Shown here: one piece after another, positions 44,226 through 56,500 of the stretch | Layout: each line of letters opens with the position of its first letter | Numbering within the stretch: the first letter of the stretch is position 1 | NCBI RefSeq assembly: GCF_000003195.3 | Contig: NC_012870.2 | Span: forward strand, 37,788,377-37,852,376 | Direction: 5' to 3' | From: Sorghum bicolor | Lineage: Eukaryota > Streptophyta > Magnoliopsida > Poales > Poaceae | DNA: 64,000 bases | Translations under genes and position numbers: made by a program | Notes under the pieces: generated by a model | What the model was told of the DNA's origin: nothing | The model's database searches: none | Seen by the model: only the letters and a program-made list of their open reading frames with translations

Positions 44226-47200
44226 AACTCCCCCAAGCTTACCTCTTGCTCGTCCCTGAGCAAGGATAGACTCAGCAATGGATCAGAAGTTGTTGCAATA
44301 TCTTTAAAAATTTGACGGTACACATGCTTTTAAATAAGATCTCATCTCTGAGTTAGAGTAAACTGTCAAGAACTAAAACTTACTTACTTTACCTTTCACC
44401 ATGGGACTTGTAACCGTCACTTCTGTCTTGAGTAGTTAAAAGATAGAACAGTCTAGCCAAGTGCCATGTCTCTTATTCTTGATCAGCTATAACTCTGGAG
44501 TTTTTGCAGATTTTCAAATAAAACTCAGAGATTCCTTGTATGACTCTCTAAATCTCTCTTTTGTGGTATTTCTGGATCCTTACCAAGGTAGTGATGGTTT
44601 ATGCCTTCTCTCAAGATATATGGTATTTGTGGTATAAGGCATAGTGACATTGCCTTCTCTCTCACCCTACTCTAATAAGGCTTTAATATCTGGAGCTCAT
44701 AGGTGGGAGATAAAGTATACATACTTACAAGACATTTATTGTATAGTCAAACCATTGCTCCAAAGAAACAAATCAATAAGCCAAATCAAGATGTGCATGT
44801 GTGGTGAATGAATGGTGTATGGTGATGATGGTGATAACAATGGTGAAAGTCTAATTCTACTTTTGCTCTTTTGAGGGGATACATACCTTCCTTGCTTTTT
44901 GAAACTTTATGAGGAGAATGAGATGCTCTATCTTTCATTTTTTTCATTCCTCTCAGGTGGGTATCCTGTACCCCTAATTCTACTGTCGGACACTTGTCCA
45001 TTTTTACCTCTCGTCTCACTCTTTTTCTTTTCTTTCGAGGTTCCGGGCACTTGCCCCTTTTTATTTCCTCGTATATTTTTTTCTCTCCCTTTTTTTAGAG
45101 CACTCATCTCATGAGATAATATAGCAAGTGGTAGTAACAAGATAACTTGAGCATTTATTTCACAAGGAAAAACAGAAATATTTTTTGTTATTCTCTCCCG
45201 GATTAGGAGTAGAATATTTTTGGGTGGTTCTGGAGGTGGAAATGAGTGGATATATGTGGATGGTACTTCTGGAGTAGAAGTAGCATATATGAGTGAATGT
45301 GCAAGTGAAATCTTGATTTAACCATATGACAAGCTCCTAAGGGTCTACACAGCTTGACCACACTCAATGCTCATAAGCAGTAAATAGTAAATGTGTGGCT
45401 CAAAGTCTAGCAAGCATGTATATATGGCTGTGGTAGGAATTTAAACTTTCATCATACAGGAACTCATCATGCAATATTTTAAAGATTTTTCAAAGATAAA
45501 ATTCTCCAGAATTCTAGCATCTCTAGGAATAGATAAACAGCAGCTCAACCTTCCCATATCATATCCGTTAACAACTTAGATTTCAGATCAAGTTTTCATC
45601 CCACAAATTTAGATCTAGAGCAAGCTTTAAATTATAACAGTTATGTCTAAACTTGAGAGAGAACTTCAAATTTGCAAATTAGGCAGAGCAACTATTCATC
45701 ATATCCATGCTAGAGTTTTATTATTAAGATTCAGATTAGCATAGCCACTTTATTTATTTATTAAACACACTAAGCAAAAGATATATATATAAGCACGAAA
45801 TCTTTATTTGGTTTTTCATAGTTTATGTATTTTAGTATTCTAATATAATATAAGTATAAAGATAGGTAGAAATACTTAGCGAGATAAATGGGGGTGCTCT
45901 CCCCCAAGCTGAATTTTGACGTAATTTCTCTTGATGTAGCTAGCAGGTGGCAGAGGTGTATTTGAAAGTCAGCAGCATTCGGACAGCGATTAGAATGTCC
46001 TCCGTCTGCTAGTCTTCTTAAATTCTTTCAGCGAGGGTTTAATGTTTTAAGTCTTCTTAACAAGACTTCTCACCGTGTTCATTCTTCAGGTGCGTCATTT
46101 GATTCAGGTGCGGACCTTGACGTCGGCACCTCTTCGTTTGCCCAGCAGTTCGAAGTGTGGCGTTGGCAGTAACCTGCTCAGTGTGTTTGTGTTCGTAGAT
46201 CTAGGTCCTTCACTTGGTAGAGTCTGAGAGTTATAAAACTCCTCCGTGTTTTGGTCAAAGTGTACCTGCTCATAGAGACAAGGCGGAGATCAAGTACATG
46301 GGTCCTGTTGGTGGAAAACACCAACAAAACATAAAGTGTATTTGTTCTTCTCTAACCCTAAGCATAGTGAGCAAGACAAAGTTGATGGATGAAAAGTTCA
46401 TGAGTGTAGCACTTATAACATTTGTCAGATCAGATCGCTCAACCTTATGGAAAGATAATCTATCTATATATATGTCTTTTTCTTTATATCTTCCCAAAGA
46501 TTAAATGTGCAACATTTTAGCTCATATGACTAGGATTGTGGGGATCAAAGATTAAGGGACTAAACATGCTGAATCAGTGGGGTTGGTTAATTTGGAGTTA
46601 TAAATCATACATGTTTGTCTCTTTTATTCATATGAACGCCAGAACCAATGAGAAGCTCATAAAAGTGATAGTCAAGTACCTTAAGGTGTTACCTTAATTG
46701 AAGAGTGATGGTACAGTATCACCTTGTGGAAGCTTTCCTTTCTTAGCGGTTGTGCATCATGTTTGTGGCACCCTCCATGGATCATCTCTCTATGATGAAT
46801 GAGCTATGTCCTTCTTGTGCAAATTGTTAGACTTCATGTGTCACTCTCTTCGTCTCTGATGTGAGTTTATCTCAGGACTTCCCAAATCGATATTGAAAGT
46901 TTTTCTGCAGGGGTTAGTCCGACAAAAATATACCAATGTCTACACAAGCAGTTTTTTAGTTCAATAACCGAACTAGACTCCATGTCTAATTAGATTAATG
47001 AAGACTATTTAACCTAAGCACCATGCTTAATTTAAAAGCCAATAGAAGTATGTGCAGTACTTCCAAACTAACACTTACTAGTAAATAGACAAAGGTAGCA
47101 TGACAGCATTTATAGAGATCTACTCAAGTGGAGATGAAGTAGTGTGATTAGTATTTAACAAATTGAGCATGTCTTAAAGGTAGGGACAACCAACATAGCA

Positions 47201-47558
47201 ACATGGCAAAGGATGTTTTTATGTAAAGTACTCCCCCAAGCTTGAATTTTGCAGAATTCAAGTTTGGATGAATTTAATTCAATGTTGTATGATGATTGCT
47301 TGGACATACCTTGTGCTTGTCATTCATCCAATCTTCTTGCTCCAATCCTGTAAAGGTTAGTGACAAGAATACCCGAAGGAATATTTTTACAATTATCCTT
47401 ATATGCTCAATACACAAGGTAATGTTGCAAATAATTAAAAACTCATGTTACGATCTGATCAGTGCTTATTTTAGGACACTAAGCTTGTCCTTGGGAAACC
47501 ATCAATTTATGTCGGTGAAGTGGTTTCCCTTCCAACGCTGACCTAAATCAAGATCAAC
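44226..47558 (-). other. I 3' non-coding region with three purine tracts
   Basis: The terminal tract (minus AAGCTTGGGGGAGT, 44227-44240) abuts the 3' LTR. Near-identical motifs recur at 45899-45910 and 47231-47243. A pyrimidine-rich stretch at 44930-45110 equals the purine-rich 62380-62560 of J in inverse orientation. No protease domain was found where J has one. The region is otherwise AT-rich and non-coding. Confidence 0.7.
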
Positions 47559-48929
47559 TCAACGAGATCTGCAATATTTATTATAGACATATGCATCAAC
47601 AACCGCCCTTTTAATGTTTTTATAAATAGAAAGGAAGAGGGGGTTGGAGATCTCAAATGTGGTGATGTTGGAGAGACCAATAGATTGGGAAGATGTTGCA
47701 TATGAGCATGGAGTAAACAAAGTGGCTATGAAATAAATTCCATGCTCATTAATGTTATCTTCGTCTCCAATCTGAATGTTCAGAGTTCCTCTTGGATTGG
47801 TCTCACTTATGTCCTCTTCTATAGTTGGATGAATCCCATCTTCAAAGGGAGTCAAGAACTCACCATTTGAAATTGAACCAAAGTCAGAATTCATTAAGGC
47901 TTCTTCCTTATCCATCCATTCTACACATTCTAGCCATTTAGAACTTGTGATCAGGAAAGGGGAGGTGTTAGAATTTTCAATATGGCTTAGCTCTTCTTTA
48001 CTTGATGTGTCATCCTCGACTTCTTCATAACAGGAACCAGGACATTCTCTAAGAGAACCATTATTTCGAGGATTTGAATTATCCCTACTTGAAGGTCTCT
48101 TATGGAACCAGAAGTCTAAACCATCAGCATCTGAAAGATTTAAGGTTGGAATTCCTTCCTCCCTTGGAGAATTTTGGGGTATTGATGGTTTAGGATCGAT
48201 AGGTAAAGTTTGGAATTGAAGTGGTTGTGATCTGGCTATCGAAACTTCTTCATCTTGTCTAGGAACTGGTTCTGTCTCTTTCTCAGAGATATAAAAGCTA
48301 GGAGACTTTCCACTTAATAAATCAATCAAATTCCAAGCTTCACTAGCAGGTAGGTGATAGAAGGATCCTCTAGAGGCTGTATTCAAGGTTTGCTTATTTT
48401 CCCCACTAAGGCCCTCAAAAAAGTGAATTAGAAGACCTTCTTCTGGAATAGAAAGCTTTGGGCCAGTGAGAGTAACGTTAATAAAGCCGTCCCATGATTT
48501 CCTAAGAGATTCTTCTTCCAGTTGTCTAAAAGAAATAATCTCACGCCGAAGTTCCGCCACTTTGGAGATTGGAAAATATTTAGAAAGAAAACTACTATAT
48601 AACTCCTTCCAATCGCCATGAACATTCCCTACTTTGAGTTTGTACCAATGTCTAGCTTTTGCCGTTAAAGAGAACGGAAAGAGCTTCCATTTGAGGGTCT
48701 CATCGGACATTCCTTCTATGCGAAGGAGGTCACAGACTCGATAAAACTCTCTTAGGTGTGTGTATGGGTTTTCCTCACCTTCTCCTGAGAAAGGTTGTTT
48801 TTGAACAAATTCTATGTATTCGGGGTCTATCTCAAAACTAGATGCTATGATAGGCTTTGAAGATTTTGGTGGTTCGAGATGTGTGCCCGTAGGTCTATGA
48901 AATTCATAGATAGACATGTTTGAATTCAT
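47559..48929 (-). CDS. I gag-like ORF
   Basis: 456 codons from ATG at 48929, uninterrupted. Residues about 45-190 are a retrotransposon gag domain: KQPFSGEGEENPYTHLREF, KWKLFPFSLTAKARHWY, FLSKYFPISKVAELRREI and the HFFEGLSG block. The second half is acidic and low in recognisable motifs. It ends with SIGLSNITTFEIS and KRAVVDAYVYNKYCRSR, a tail shared almost word for word with J. I see no zinc knuckle and no protease. It would make particle protein only. The conserved tail in two separate elements suggests that it mattered, though its role is unknown. Confidence 0.85.
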   Translation of the reverse strand: MNSNMSIYEFHRPTGTHLEPPKSSKPIIASSFEIDPEYIEFVQKQPFSGEGEENPYTHLREFYRVCDLLRIEGMSDETLKWKLFPFSLTAKARHWYKLKVGNVHGDWKELYSSFLSKYFPISKVAELRREIISFRQLEEESLRKSWDGFINVTLTGPKLSIPEEGLLIHFFEGLSGENKQTLNTASRGSFYHLPASEAWNLIDLLSGKSPSFYISEKETEPVPRQDEEVSIARSQPLQFQTLPIDPKPSIPQNSPREEGIPTLNLSDADGLDFWFHKRPSSRDNSNPRNNGSLRECPGSCYEEVEDDTSSKEELSHIENSNTSPFLITSSKWLECVEWMDKEEALMNSDFGSISNGEFLTPFEDGIHPTIEEDISETNPRGTLNIQIGDEDNINEHGIYFIATLFTPCSYATSSQSIGLSNITTFEISNPLFLSIYKNIKRAVVDAYVYNKYCRSR

Positions 48930-49060
48930 GATAGACCATAGATCAAGGATTAGGTAAGAAGAAAGATTAGCAGAGATGAGGCAAAGGATAAAAGGAATAT
49001 ATATTTTTTTTATTTTTTAGAAAATGATTAAGCTAGTTCGTAGTAAACTCAGCAACCGTC

Positions 49061-49078
49061 TCCCCGGCAATGGCGCCA
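49061..49078 (-). other. I primer binding site (tRNA-Asp)
   Basis: Minus strand TGGCGCCATTGCCGGGGA, eight bases after the LTR; one mismatch to the site in L and J. Confidence 0.85.
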
Positions 49079-49086
49079 AAAATGCT

Positions 49087-50426
49087 TGTTGACACTTGCT
49101 AGCACCACTTCAATACTAGGTTGTCATCCCCAACATGGCACTAGAGTGTACTATGGTATTTATACGCACACAGATAATCCGCAAGCGCACGGATACCGTT
49201 ATAGCTTTTACCCGGTTAAAGGTTTTATCGTATCCACAGGGAAACGGGAGAACTGATCTACGCTCTAACTTAACCAAGATAAGTAAATAGGTGTAAATAG
49301 GAAAGATGGTAGAATCAAATAAGAACAATATTAAAGGTAAGATAACAGTGAGTGATAATATGGGAATAGAGAGTAGAGCAATTCTAGTATATGGGCGATG
49401 GTAGCAGAATAGAGAGAATAACTATGGTTTCTCTACTTCAAAGGGGTATGTCTATGTCTGGGACGAACCACGTAATAAGAGTACACCACAAAGGATGCTT
49501 ATCCTTAGGCCGATAAACCCTACCCGTCCTGCTAATGAGAGGTGGACTACAGAGGTCCAACGTAACTGTCACCTACGCGGCCTACCACACGAACCAGCTA
49601 GACAGGGGATATCCACAAGTAATCTAGGTCTAAGCACCACGCTTACACCTATACTACAACTCTTACCTATAGCGTCCTATAGATTAAAGTACTCAAAAGA
49701 GTTGTGAACCAGAACATACATAATTAGTAATTGCATAATGAATTAGAAGTAGATTACCAGAGTCATCCCATGAGCAAGCTTGATTAGAGCTTGATCATGA
49801 CGAAGTACAACCGGAGGAAGAACCGATAGGCCGGCCTCTCCTCTAATCCTCCTTCACTCTCCATCTTGCTACTATCTAGATCTACTATAGTTTAGAGAAG
49901 AGAGGAGAGCTCTCATCTCTAAACCCTAGCTTTTGCTCTATCTATGAATAATGAATAATGATCAAGGTGTGCCTCCTCCAGGGGACAGGGGGTCTGGTTA
50001 TATAGTCCCCTCAAGTGAACCTGGGCCATCGGATCAAACCGACATTGATTGAACGGTTATTCTTGATCCTTTAGGTCGGTATAGATCTCCCGAGAGAAAG
50101 AGTCCTGATTGGGCTCCAAGTCAGGGCGGGCGCCCAGGGCAGGAGGGCGGGCGCCCTGCCTCTGGCCCCGTTCGGCCTCTGCTTCCTTCCGATGGCTTCT
50201 AGAGTCTAATAGAAGTAAGATAATTGCGCGGCACGTTAATATCTCTATGTAATCCTGACGTGTGGGCCTTTCTTCCGTATTTGCTGATAACCCCCTACAG
50301 AAATAGACAAACACCAAAACTCGTGGAATTCTGTCAGATAAAACCCTAAGTCTATATGTTGATTTCATTTGGATCCTTTTCTTTGTTTATTTGATAATTA
50401 AATTTGATACTTAAGGTCCATCAACA
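49087..50426 (-). repeat. I 5' LTR
   Basis: 1340 bp, same length as the other LTR. Minus-strand TATA at 49997-50004; GGGCGCCC-type pair near 50127-50160. Confidence 0.93.
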
Positions 50427-50431
50427 GTAAT

Positions 50432-50828
50432 CATCATCAAGCTACCAGGATGGGACGGCTCGAGACCACGCCGATACGGAGGCCTCGAGTAGGTCCGCGC
50501 GCCATGCTGACACCTATGCTTGTACCCTGGGCTTCTCCTTGGAACTATAAAAGGGGAAGCCCAGGAGCGGACTCAGGGGGGACATCAATCAGGCAACACC
50601 ACACTCATACGCAGTAGAACTTCCATACTCCATACCACACTTGTATTGACCCCTGTGCAAGCGCTTAGGTGCAAAATAATACAAACTCTCTCCCCCCGCT
50701 GGACGTAGGGCCTTCTCTTGCCTGAACCAGGATAAATTCTTGTGTCTTTTTGCATCACCATCAGGGAAAGGGAAGCACGCATACAAATTCACTCGTTGGT
50801 GTGACCCCCCATGAGAAAAACACCGACA
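50432..50828 (+). repeat. O 5' LTR, second part
   Basis: Resumes after the GTAAT duplication and ends ACACCGACA. The TATA box TATAAAAG lies at 50546-50553. Full LTR length without I is 1033 bp. Confidence 0.87.
50546..50553 (+). promoter_or_regulatory. TATA box of O LTR
   Basis: GAACTATAAAAGGGGAAG; now about 8 kb from the LTR start because of I. Confidence 0.6.
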
Positions 50829-50830
50829 TT

Positions 50831-50849
50831 TGGCGCGCCAGGTAGGGGT
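50831..50849 (+). other. O primer binding site (probable tRNA-Arg)
   Basis: TGGCGCGCCAGGTAGGGGT, two bases after the LTR. From memory it fits the 3' end of a plant tRNA-Arg. Confidence 0.7.
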
Positions 50850-50886
50850 CCTGCGTGTTTTTCATCGATTTCCCATTTTTTCCCAG

Positions 50887-53554
50887 ATGGCCACTCTTTC
50901 TTCACCGTTTCCGTGCTCCACGGTGATTTGGTTTGGGAGTCTCGAGTTCATGTCTACTGGCTCCAGCTATGACATGATCTTGCTCTCGATCAAAGGACCG
51001 GGAGGTGCCCGCGTTGCGCCAACCCGGATGAGGGCCTCGAGACGTCCTCACCACCACGCCTCCCCGCCCAAGAAGAGGCGTGGACAGCACCATCATTGCC
51101 CTTCTGCCTCGGCACAACCGGCAGTCCGTGCCAGGCAGGAGGCGGCACGAGAGCCGATAGCCCCGTGCACCACGGGCACGACGGCTCAGCGCCATGAGGA
51201 TCACACGACGACGGGAGGTGACGCACCCCGCGCACTCTCCCCCACTGCCAGGCTACATCCACATAGGCTGTTCGCCTCAAGAGGAACCTTGCCGTTCGGC
51301 CTAGACAATGCCGCAGCGTCACTCGCCAGAGCGATATGCCCAAACGCCCAAACGTATGTGGAGAGACCAATGGTCCTCCCATGCGACCCTAGAGCGCAGC
51401 GACCAACGTCCGAGCTACCGGACTTCTCCCAGGTACGAGGCCTTCGCCGCTTAGGCCTAGGGCAGTACACGATTACCTCCCTCAGACAGCGGCTGCTGGA
51501 GGAAGGACGCGGATGTTTCTACGCCACCGAGCCGGACTCCGACTCGGAATCCGACGGCCACGACCCTACTAGGGAGTGCTTCCATATCGACGGTGCGGTG
51601 GAAACCACCGACGAGACACAAGACGCCGTTGCAGGCGGGCGAGCCCCTGCAGCGAGGGAATACCCTAGGACACCTGGGAATGACGGTCATGTCGACCCCC
51701 CCTCCACAAGAAGACAGAGCCGCGCAAATTGCGCAACTACGAGAGCTCAAGGCAAAGCTTGACGAGGATCGTGAGCGCCTTGTCCTGCTTGAGCAAATCC
51801 TCGAGCAGGATCTACCTTACCCGCCTGGCGGGAGTGTCCGTAGATGAGCTCGAGAGGTACACCGACAGATCATTGGAGACGCAGAGCTAGAATAGCCCGT
51901 TAGCCGTTTCCCTTGAGCAGGCCAGAACGTCGTGGCAGCAACAATGCTACTGCGAAACATGCCAGAGCCATCGAACTCCCAAGCTCGACGCATTCGAGAC
52001 GAGGTGCAGACACTACTCCAGGTGGCGGCAGTTTAACAGGCCGAAAGCTCGGCTTCTCGACGTCGACGAGCTGCCACTGAAAAGCGCGATGAGCCAGCCC
52101 AAAACGAAAAGGAGGTGTCAGTCCATCAGCAGCCGCCTCCTCAAGGAAAAAAGACCACGCTCGTTCTCCCCGTCGACAATCAGCGTCGACACGACGCGCG
52201 ACGTGACATTGAAGAGAATCGACGCCGTTGGTATGGGGACGCGGAAGAACACGGTTACAGTGCCCATCGCAGTGGGAGGTACGATAGTGATGAAGATCGG
52301 ATGGCTCCAGAGCCACCAGGCCCACGGGTATTCAGCAGGGCAATCCACAGCACGCCGCTGCCCAGCCCGTTCCGACCCCCGACCAACATCGCGAAGTACA
52401 ACGGAGAGACCAAACCGGAGCTGTGGCTGGCAGACTTCAGGCTGGCCTGTTAGCTGGGAGGTGCTCGAGGAGACGATCGAGCCATCATCAGACAGCTGCC
52501 ACTCTTCCTTTCCGACACCGCTCGCAGGTGGCTCGAAGAGCTCCCGGCCGATCAGATCCATGACTGGGTCGATCTGGTTAGAGTTTTCGAAGGTAATTTC
52601 AAAGGGACCTACAAACGGCCTGGGAACTCGTGGGACCTCAGCAAGTGCAAGCAGAAGTCAGGAGAAACTCTTCGAGAGTACGTTCGACGCTTCTCAAAGC
52701 AACGCATCGAGCTGCCGCACATACCTGATCATGACGTCATCGTGGCCTTTGTCTCTGGTACCACCAGTCGAGACTTGGTACAGGAATTAGGCCGGAATTG
52801 CCCTCAGACTGTCGATGAGCTGATGGATGTGGTGGCCAACTACGCAGCAGGAGAAGAAGCGGTCGGCGCCTTCTTCAGCTGTGAAGGAAGGAAAGGCAAG
52901 CAGCCCGCCGACGATGACGAAGGCCCCAGTCGAGGGACCAAGAAGAGCAAGAAGAAGAAGAAGACCCGGCCGTCTCAACGAGAAGACCTCGACGACGATC
53001 TCGTCGCCGCCATGGAACGCAAAAAGCCTCGAGGCCCCCCAAATGGGGGCATCTTCGATAAAATGCTAGAAGAGTCGTGCCCTTACCATAAGGGAGGAGC
53101 AAACCACAAGCTCAAGGACTGCCGTATGCTGAGGAAGCATTTCGACGGTCTGGGGTTCCGGAAGGACGCGCGCGATGACCCAAAGAAAGAGAAGGGCATT
53201 GAAAAGGTGGACGACAAGGACGACGGTGGTTTCCCTGCCATCCACAACTGCTACATGATCTATGGCGGGCCCTCGACGCAGTTGACCGCAAGGCAGCGCA
53301 AGAGGGAACGCCGTGAGGTCTTCGCGGCAAGGATGGCGGCGCCCCAGTACCTTAGCTGGTCGAGCACCCCCATCACCTTTGATCGAGAGGACCACCCCGA
53401 CAAATTAGTTGCCCCTGGCGTCTACCCGCTCGTCGTCGACCCTATCATCATCAACACCCAGCTCTCAAAGGTACTGATGGACGGCGGCAGCAGCCTTAAC
53501 ATCATCTACCTCGAGACCCTCGACCTCCTCGGCATCAACAGGGCGCAACTCTAG
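50887..53554 (+). pseudogene. O gag and start of protease
   Basis: The first part (ATG 50887 to about 51760) is an Arg/Pro-rich N-terminal gag region. The frame then shifts, and a coiled-coil-like segment (AQIAQLRELKAKLDEDRERL) lies at about 51720-51790. From about 52115 a long frame carries the gag core: TARRWLEELPADQIHDW, VRVFEGNFKGTYKRP and LREYVRRFSKQR. It is broken by TAG at 52451-52453, where a Gln is expected. A Lys-rich stretch and a Cys/His segment (CPYHKGGANHKLKDC) follow, then the protease start VLMDGGSSLNIIYLETL with its active-site Asp. A TAG at 53552-53554 separates it from the rest. Confidence 0.85.
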
Positions 53555-56500
53555 CCAAGCGCCGGCAGATTCCATGGCGTCGTGCCAGGAAAGAAGGCAT
53601 TGCCGGTAGGTCGAATCGACCTACCGGTCTGCTTTGGCACAGCAGCCAACTTCAGAAAGGAGACCCTCACCTTTGAAGTGGTGGGGTTCCGGGGCATGTA
53701 CCACGCCATCATCGGGCGCCCGGGCTATGCCAAATTTATTGCTATCCCTAACTACACCTACTTGAAGCTGAAGATGCCCGGTCCCAAGGGCGTCATCACC
53801 GTCAGCTCCTCCTTCGAGCACGCGTACGAATGCGACGTCGAATGAGTCGAGTACGGAGAGGCAGTCGAGAATTCCACCGAGCTCGCCTCAAAGCTTGAGG
53901 CCCTGGCCGCTGAGGCTCTAGAGCCCAAGCGCCACGCGGGCAGCTTCGAGCCGACGGAAGGAACCAAGAAGATCCCGCTCGACCCCAACAACTCCGACGG
54001 CAAGGTGCTGACGATCAGCGCCGACCTTGATCCCAAATAGGAAGCCATGCTCATCGACTTTCTCCGTGCAAATGCCGACATGTTTGCATGGAGTCCTTCG
54101 GACATGCCTGGCATACCGAGGGAAGTCGCCGAGCACTCCTTGGAAATTCGAGCCGGTTCCAAGCGAGTGAAGCAACGGTTGCGCCGATTCGACGAAGAGA
54201 AGCACAAGATCATTGGAGAGGAGATCCAAAAGCTTTTGACGGCCGGATTCATCAAGGAGGTTCACCATCCTGACTGGTTAGCAAATCCTGTACTAGTTAA
54301 GAAAAAGAATGGGAAAATGAGGATGTGTGTCGATTATACAAGTTTAAATAAAGCGTGTCCGAAAGTTCCTTTTCCATTACCTCGTATCGATCAAATTGTT
54401 CACTCACCTACGGGATGTGAAACCCTTTCTTTCCTTGATGCATATTCTAGTTACCATCAAATAAAAATGAAAGAGTCCGACCAGCTCGCGACATCTTTCA
54501 TTACACCTTTTGGGATGTATTGTTATGTGACCATGCTGTTCGGGCTTCGAAACGCGGGGGCCACATATCAGCGCTGCATGCTCCACATGTTTGGCAAGCA
54601 CATAGGGTCGACAGTCGAGGCCTATGTCGACGACATCATCGTCAAGTCGATGCGGCGGGGAGACCTGATCCAGGACCTCGAAATCGCTTTCAGTTGTTTA
54701 CGCGCCAACCAGATCAAGCTCAACCCCGAGAAGGGCGTTTTTGGCGTACCTCGAGGCATGCTCCTGGGTTACATCGTTTCCCAGCGTGGCATCGAGGCCA
54801 ACCCCGAGAAAGTCTCGGCCATCACAAGAATGGGGCCGATCCAAGACATCAAGGGCGTACAGAGGGTAACAGGATGCCTAGCGGCGCTGAGTCATTTTAT
54901 CTCAAGGTTGGGAGAAAAGGCGTTGCCCCTGTACCGACTTCTGAAGAGAGTCGAGCGCTTCTCTTGGACCCCCGAGGCTGAGGAAGCCCTCAAAAACCTG
55001 AAGAAAACGTTGACCTCAGCACCAGTCCAAGTCCCACCTCAACCTACAGAACCGCTGCTCCTTTATGTTGCCTCGACGACCCAGGTCGTCAGTGCAGCTG
55101 TGGTGGTCGAGAGGCAGGAGGAGGGGCATGCATTGCCTGTCTAGAGGCCAGTCTATTTCATCAGCATGGTACTCTCGGAGACCAAAGCGCGTTACCCACA
55201 GATCCAGAAGCTGATCAACGCCGTAATCCTTGCCCGACGCAAGCTGCAGCACTACTTCCTCGGCCACCCTATCACTGTGGTCTCATCCTTCCCCTTGGGA
55301 GAGATCATCCAAAGTCAAGAAGCCACGGGAAGAATCGCCAAATGGTCGGTCGAGCTCATGGGTGAGACTCTCACTTATGCGCCCCATAAGGCTATCAAGT
55401 CGCAAGCCCTTGTGGATTTCGTCGCGGAATGGACAGACTCCCAGCTCCCCCCGGCCCACGTTCAGGCGGAGCTGTGGACGATGTACTTCGACGGGTCTCT
55501 CATGAAGACAGGAGTTGGGGCGGGCCTGCTATTCATCTCGCTGCTCGGCGTCCATATGAGGTACGTCGTTAGGATACACTTTGCCGCATCCAACAATTTT
55601 GCAGAGTACGAGGCCCTTGTCAATGGTCTGAAGATCGCCATCGAGTTGGGAGTCCGACGCCTCGACGTTCGAGGCGACTCCCAGCTCGTCATCGACCAAG
55701 TAATGAAAGCCTCAAACCGTCACGACCCAAAAATGGAAGCATACTGCAAGGAGGTCCGTCGACTCGAGGACAAGTTCCACGGCCTCGAGCTCGTCCACGT
55801 TGCCCGACGCTACAACGAGGCAGCCGACGAACTCGCCAGGATCGCATCGACCCGAGGCACGGTCCCTCCTGACGCGTTTTCAAGAGATCTACACGAGCCA
55901 TTCGTCGACCTGGGCTCGGGGGCTAACATCAAGACCGCTCCTGCCCAGCAAACCAACGCCGTCGAGGCACTACTAATGGCGGCTGAGGTAATGGAAGTGC
56001 GACCCGGTCGACCGTTCGATTGGCGCACGCCGTTCCTCGACTGCCTGATCCGCTGCGAGCTGCCAGAAGATCGATTTGAGGCCCACCACATTGCTCGGTG
56101 GGCCAAGTCATATGTAATCTATGGCGATGACAAGGAGCTATATCGACGAAGCCCGACGGGGGTCTTACAGCGTTGCGTCACCATAGAGGAAGGCCGGAAA
56201 CTCCTCGAGGATCTACACTCGGGGGCTTGTGGGCACCATGCTGCTCCACGGACCCTCGTAGGAAACGCCTTCCGACAAGGCTTCTACTGGCCAACGGCCG
56301 TAGCTCATGCCATCAAGCTCGTACGCTCATGCCACGGGTGCCAATTCTACGCCAAGCAGACGCACCTGCCTGCCCACGCTCTCCAGATGATCCCGATCAC
56401 ATGGCCGTTCGCGGTATGGGGGCTCAATTTAGTAGGGCCTCTACAAAAGGCGAAAGGGGGGTACACTCACTTGTTGGTGGCTATCGACAAGTTTTCCAAA

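Larger units (their letters stand above)
42886..50426 (-). mobile_element. I: complete gag-only Athila-type element
   Basis: 7541 bp, minus strand, LTRs of 1340 bp each (42886-44225 and 49087-50426), target duplication GTAAT (42881-42885 and 50427-50431), tRNA-Asp primer site and purine tract. It encodes only a gag-like ORF; the protease present in the related J is missing. LTRs differ at roughly 3-4 percent of sites by eye, so it is older than L and M. Confidence 0.95.

Noticed and set aside
44899..45140. Conserved Lys-rich peptide with SETRGKNGQVSDSRIRGT in I and J as a gene
   Set aside because: The similarity at DNA level runs past the frame on both sides, and the purine tracts vary in length, so the frame is not protected.
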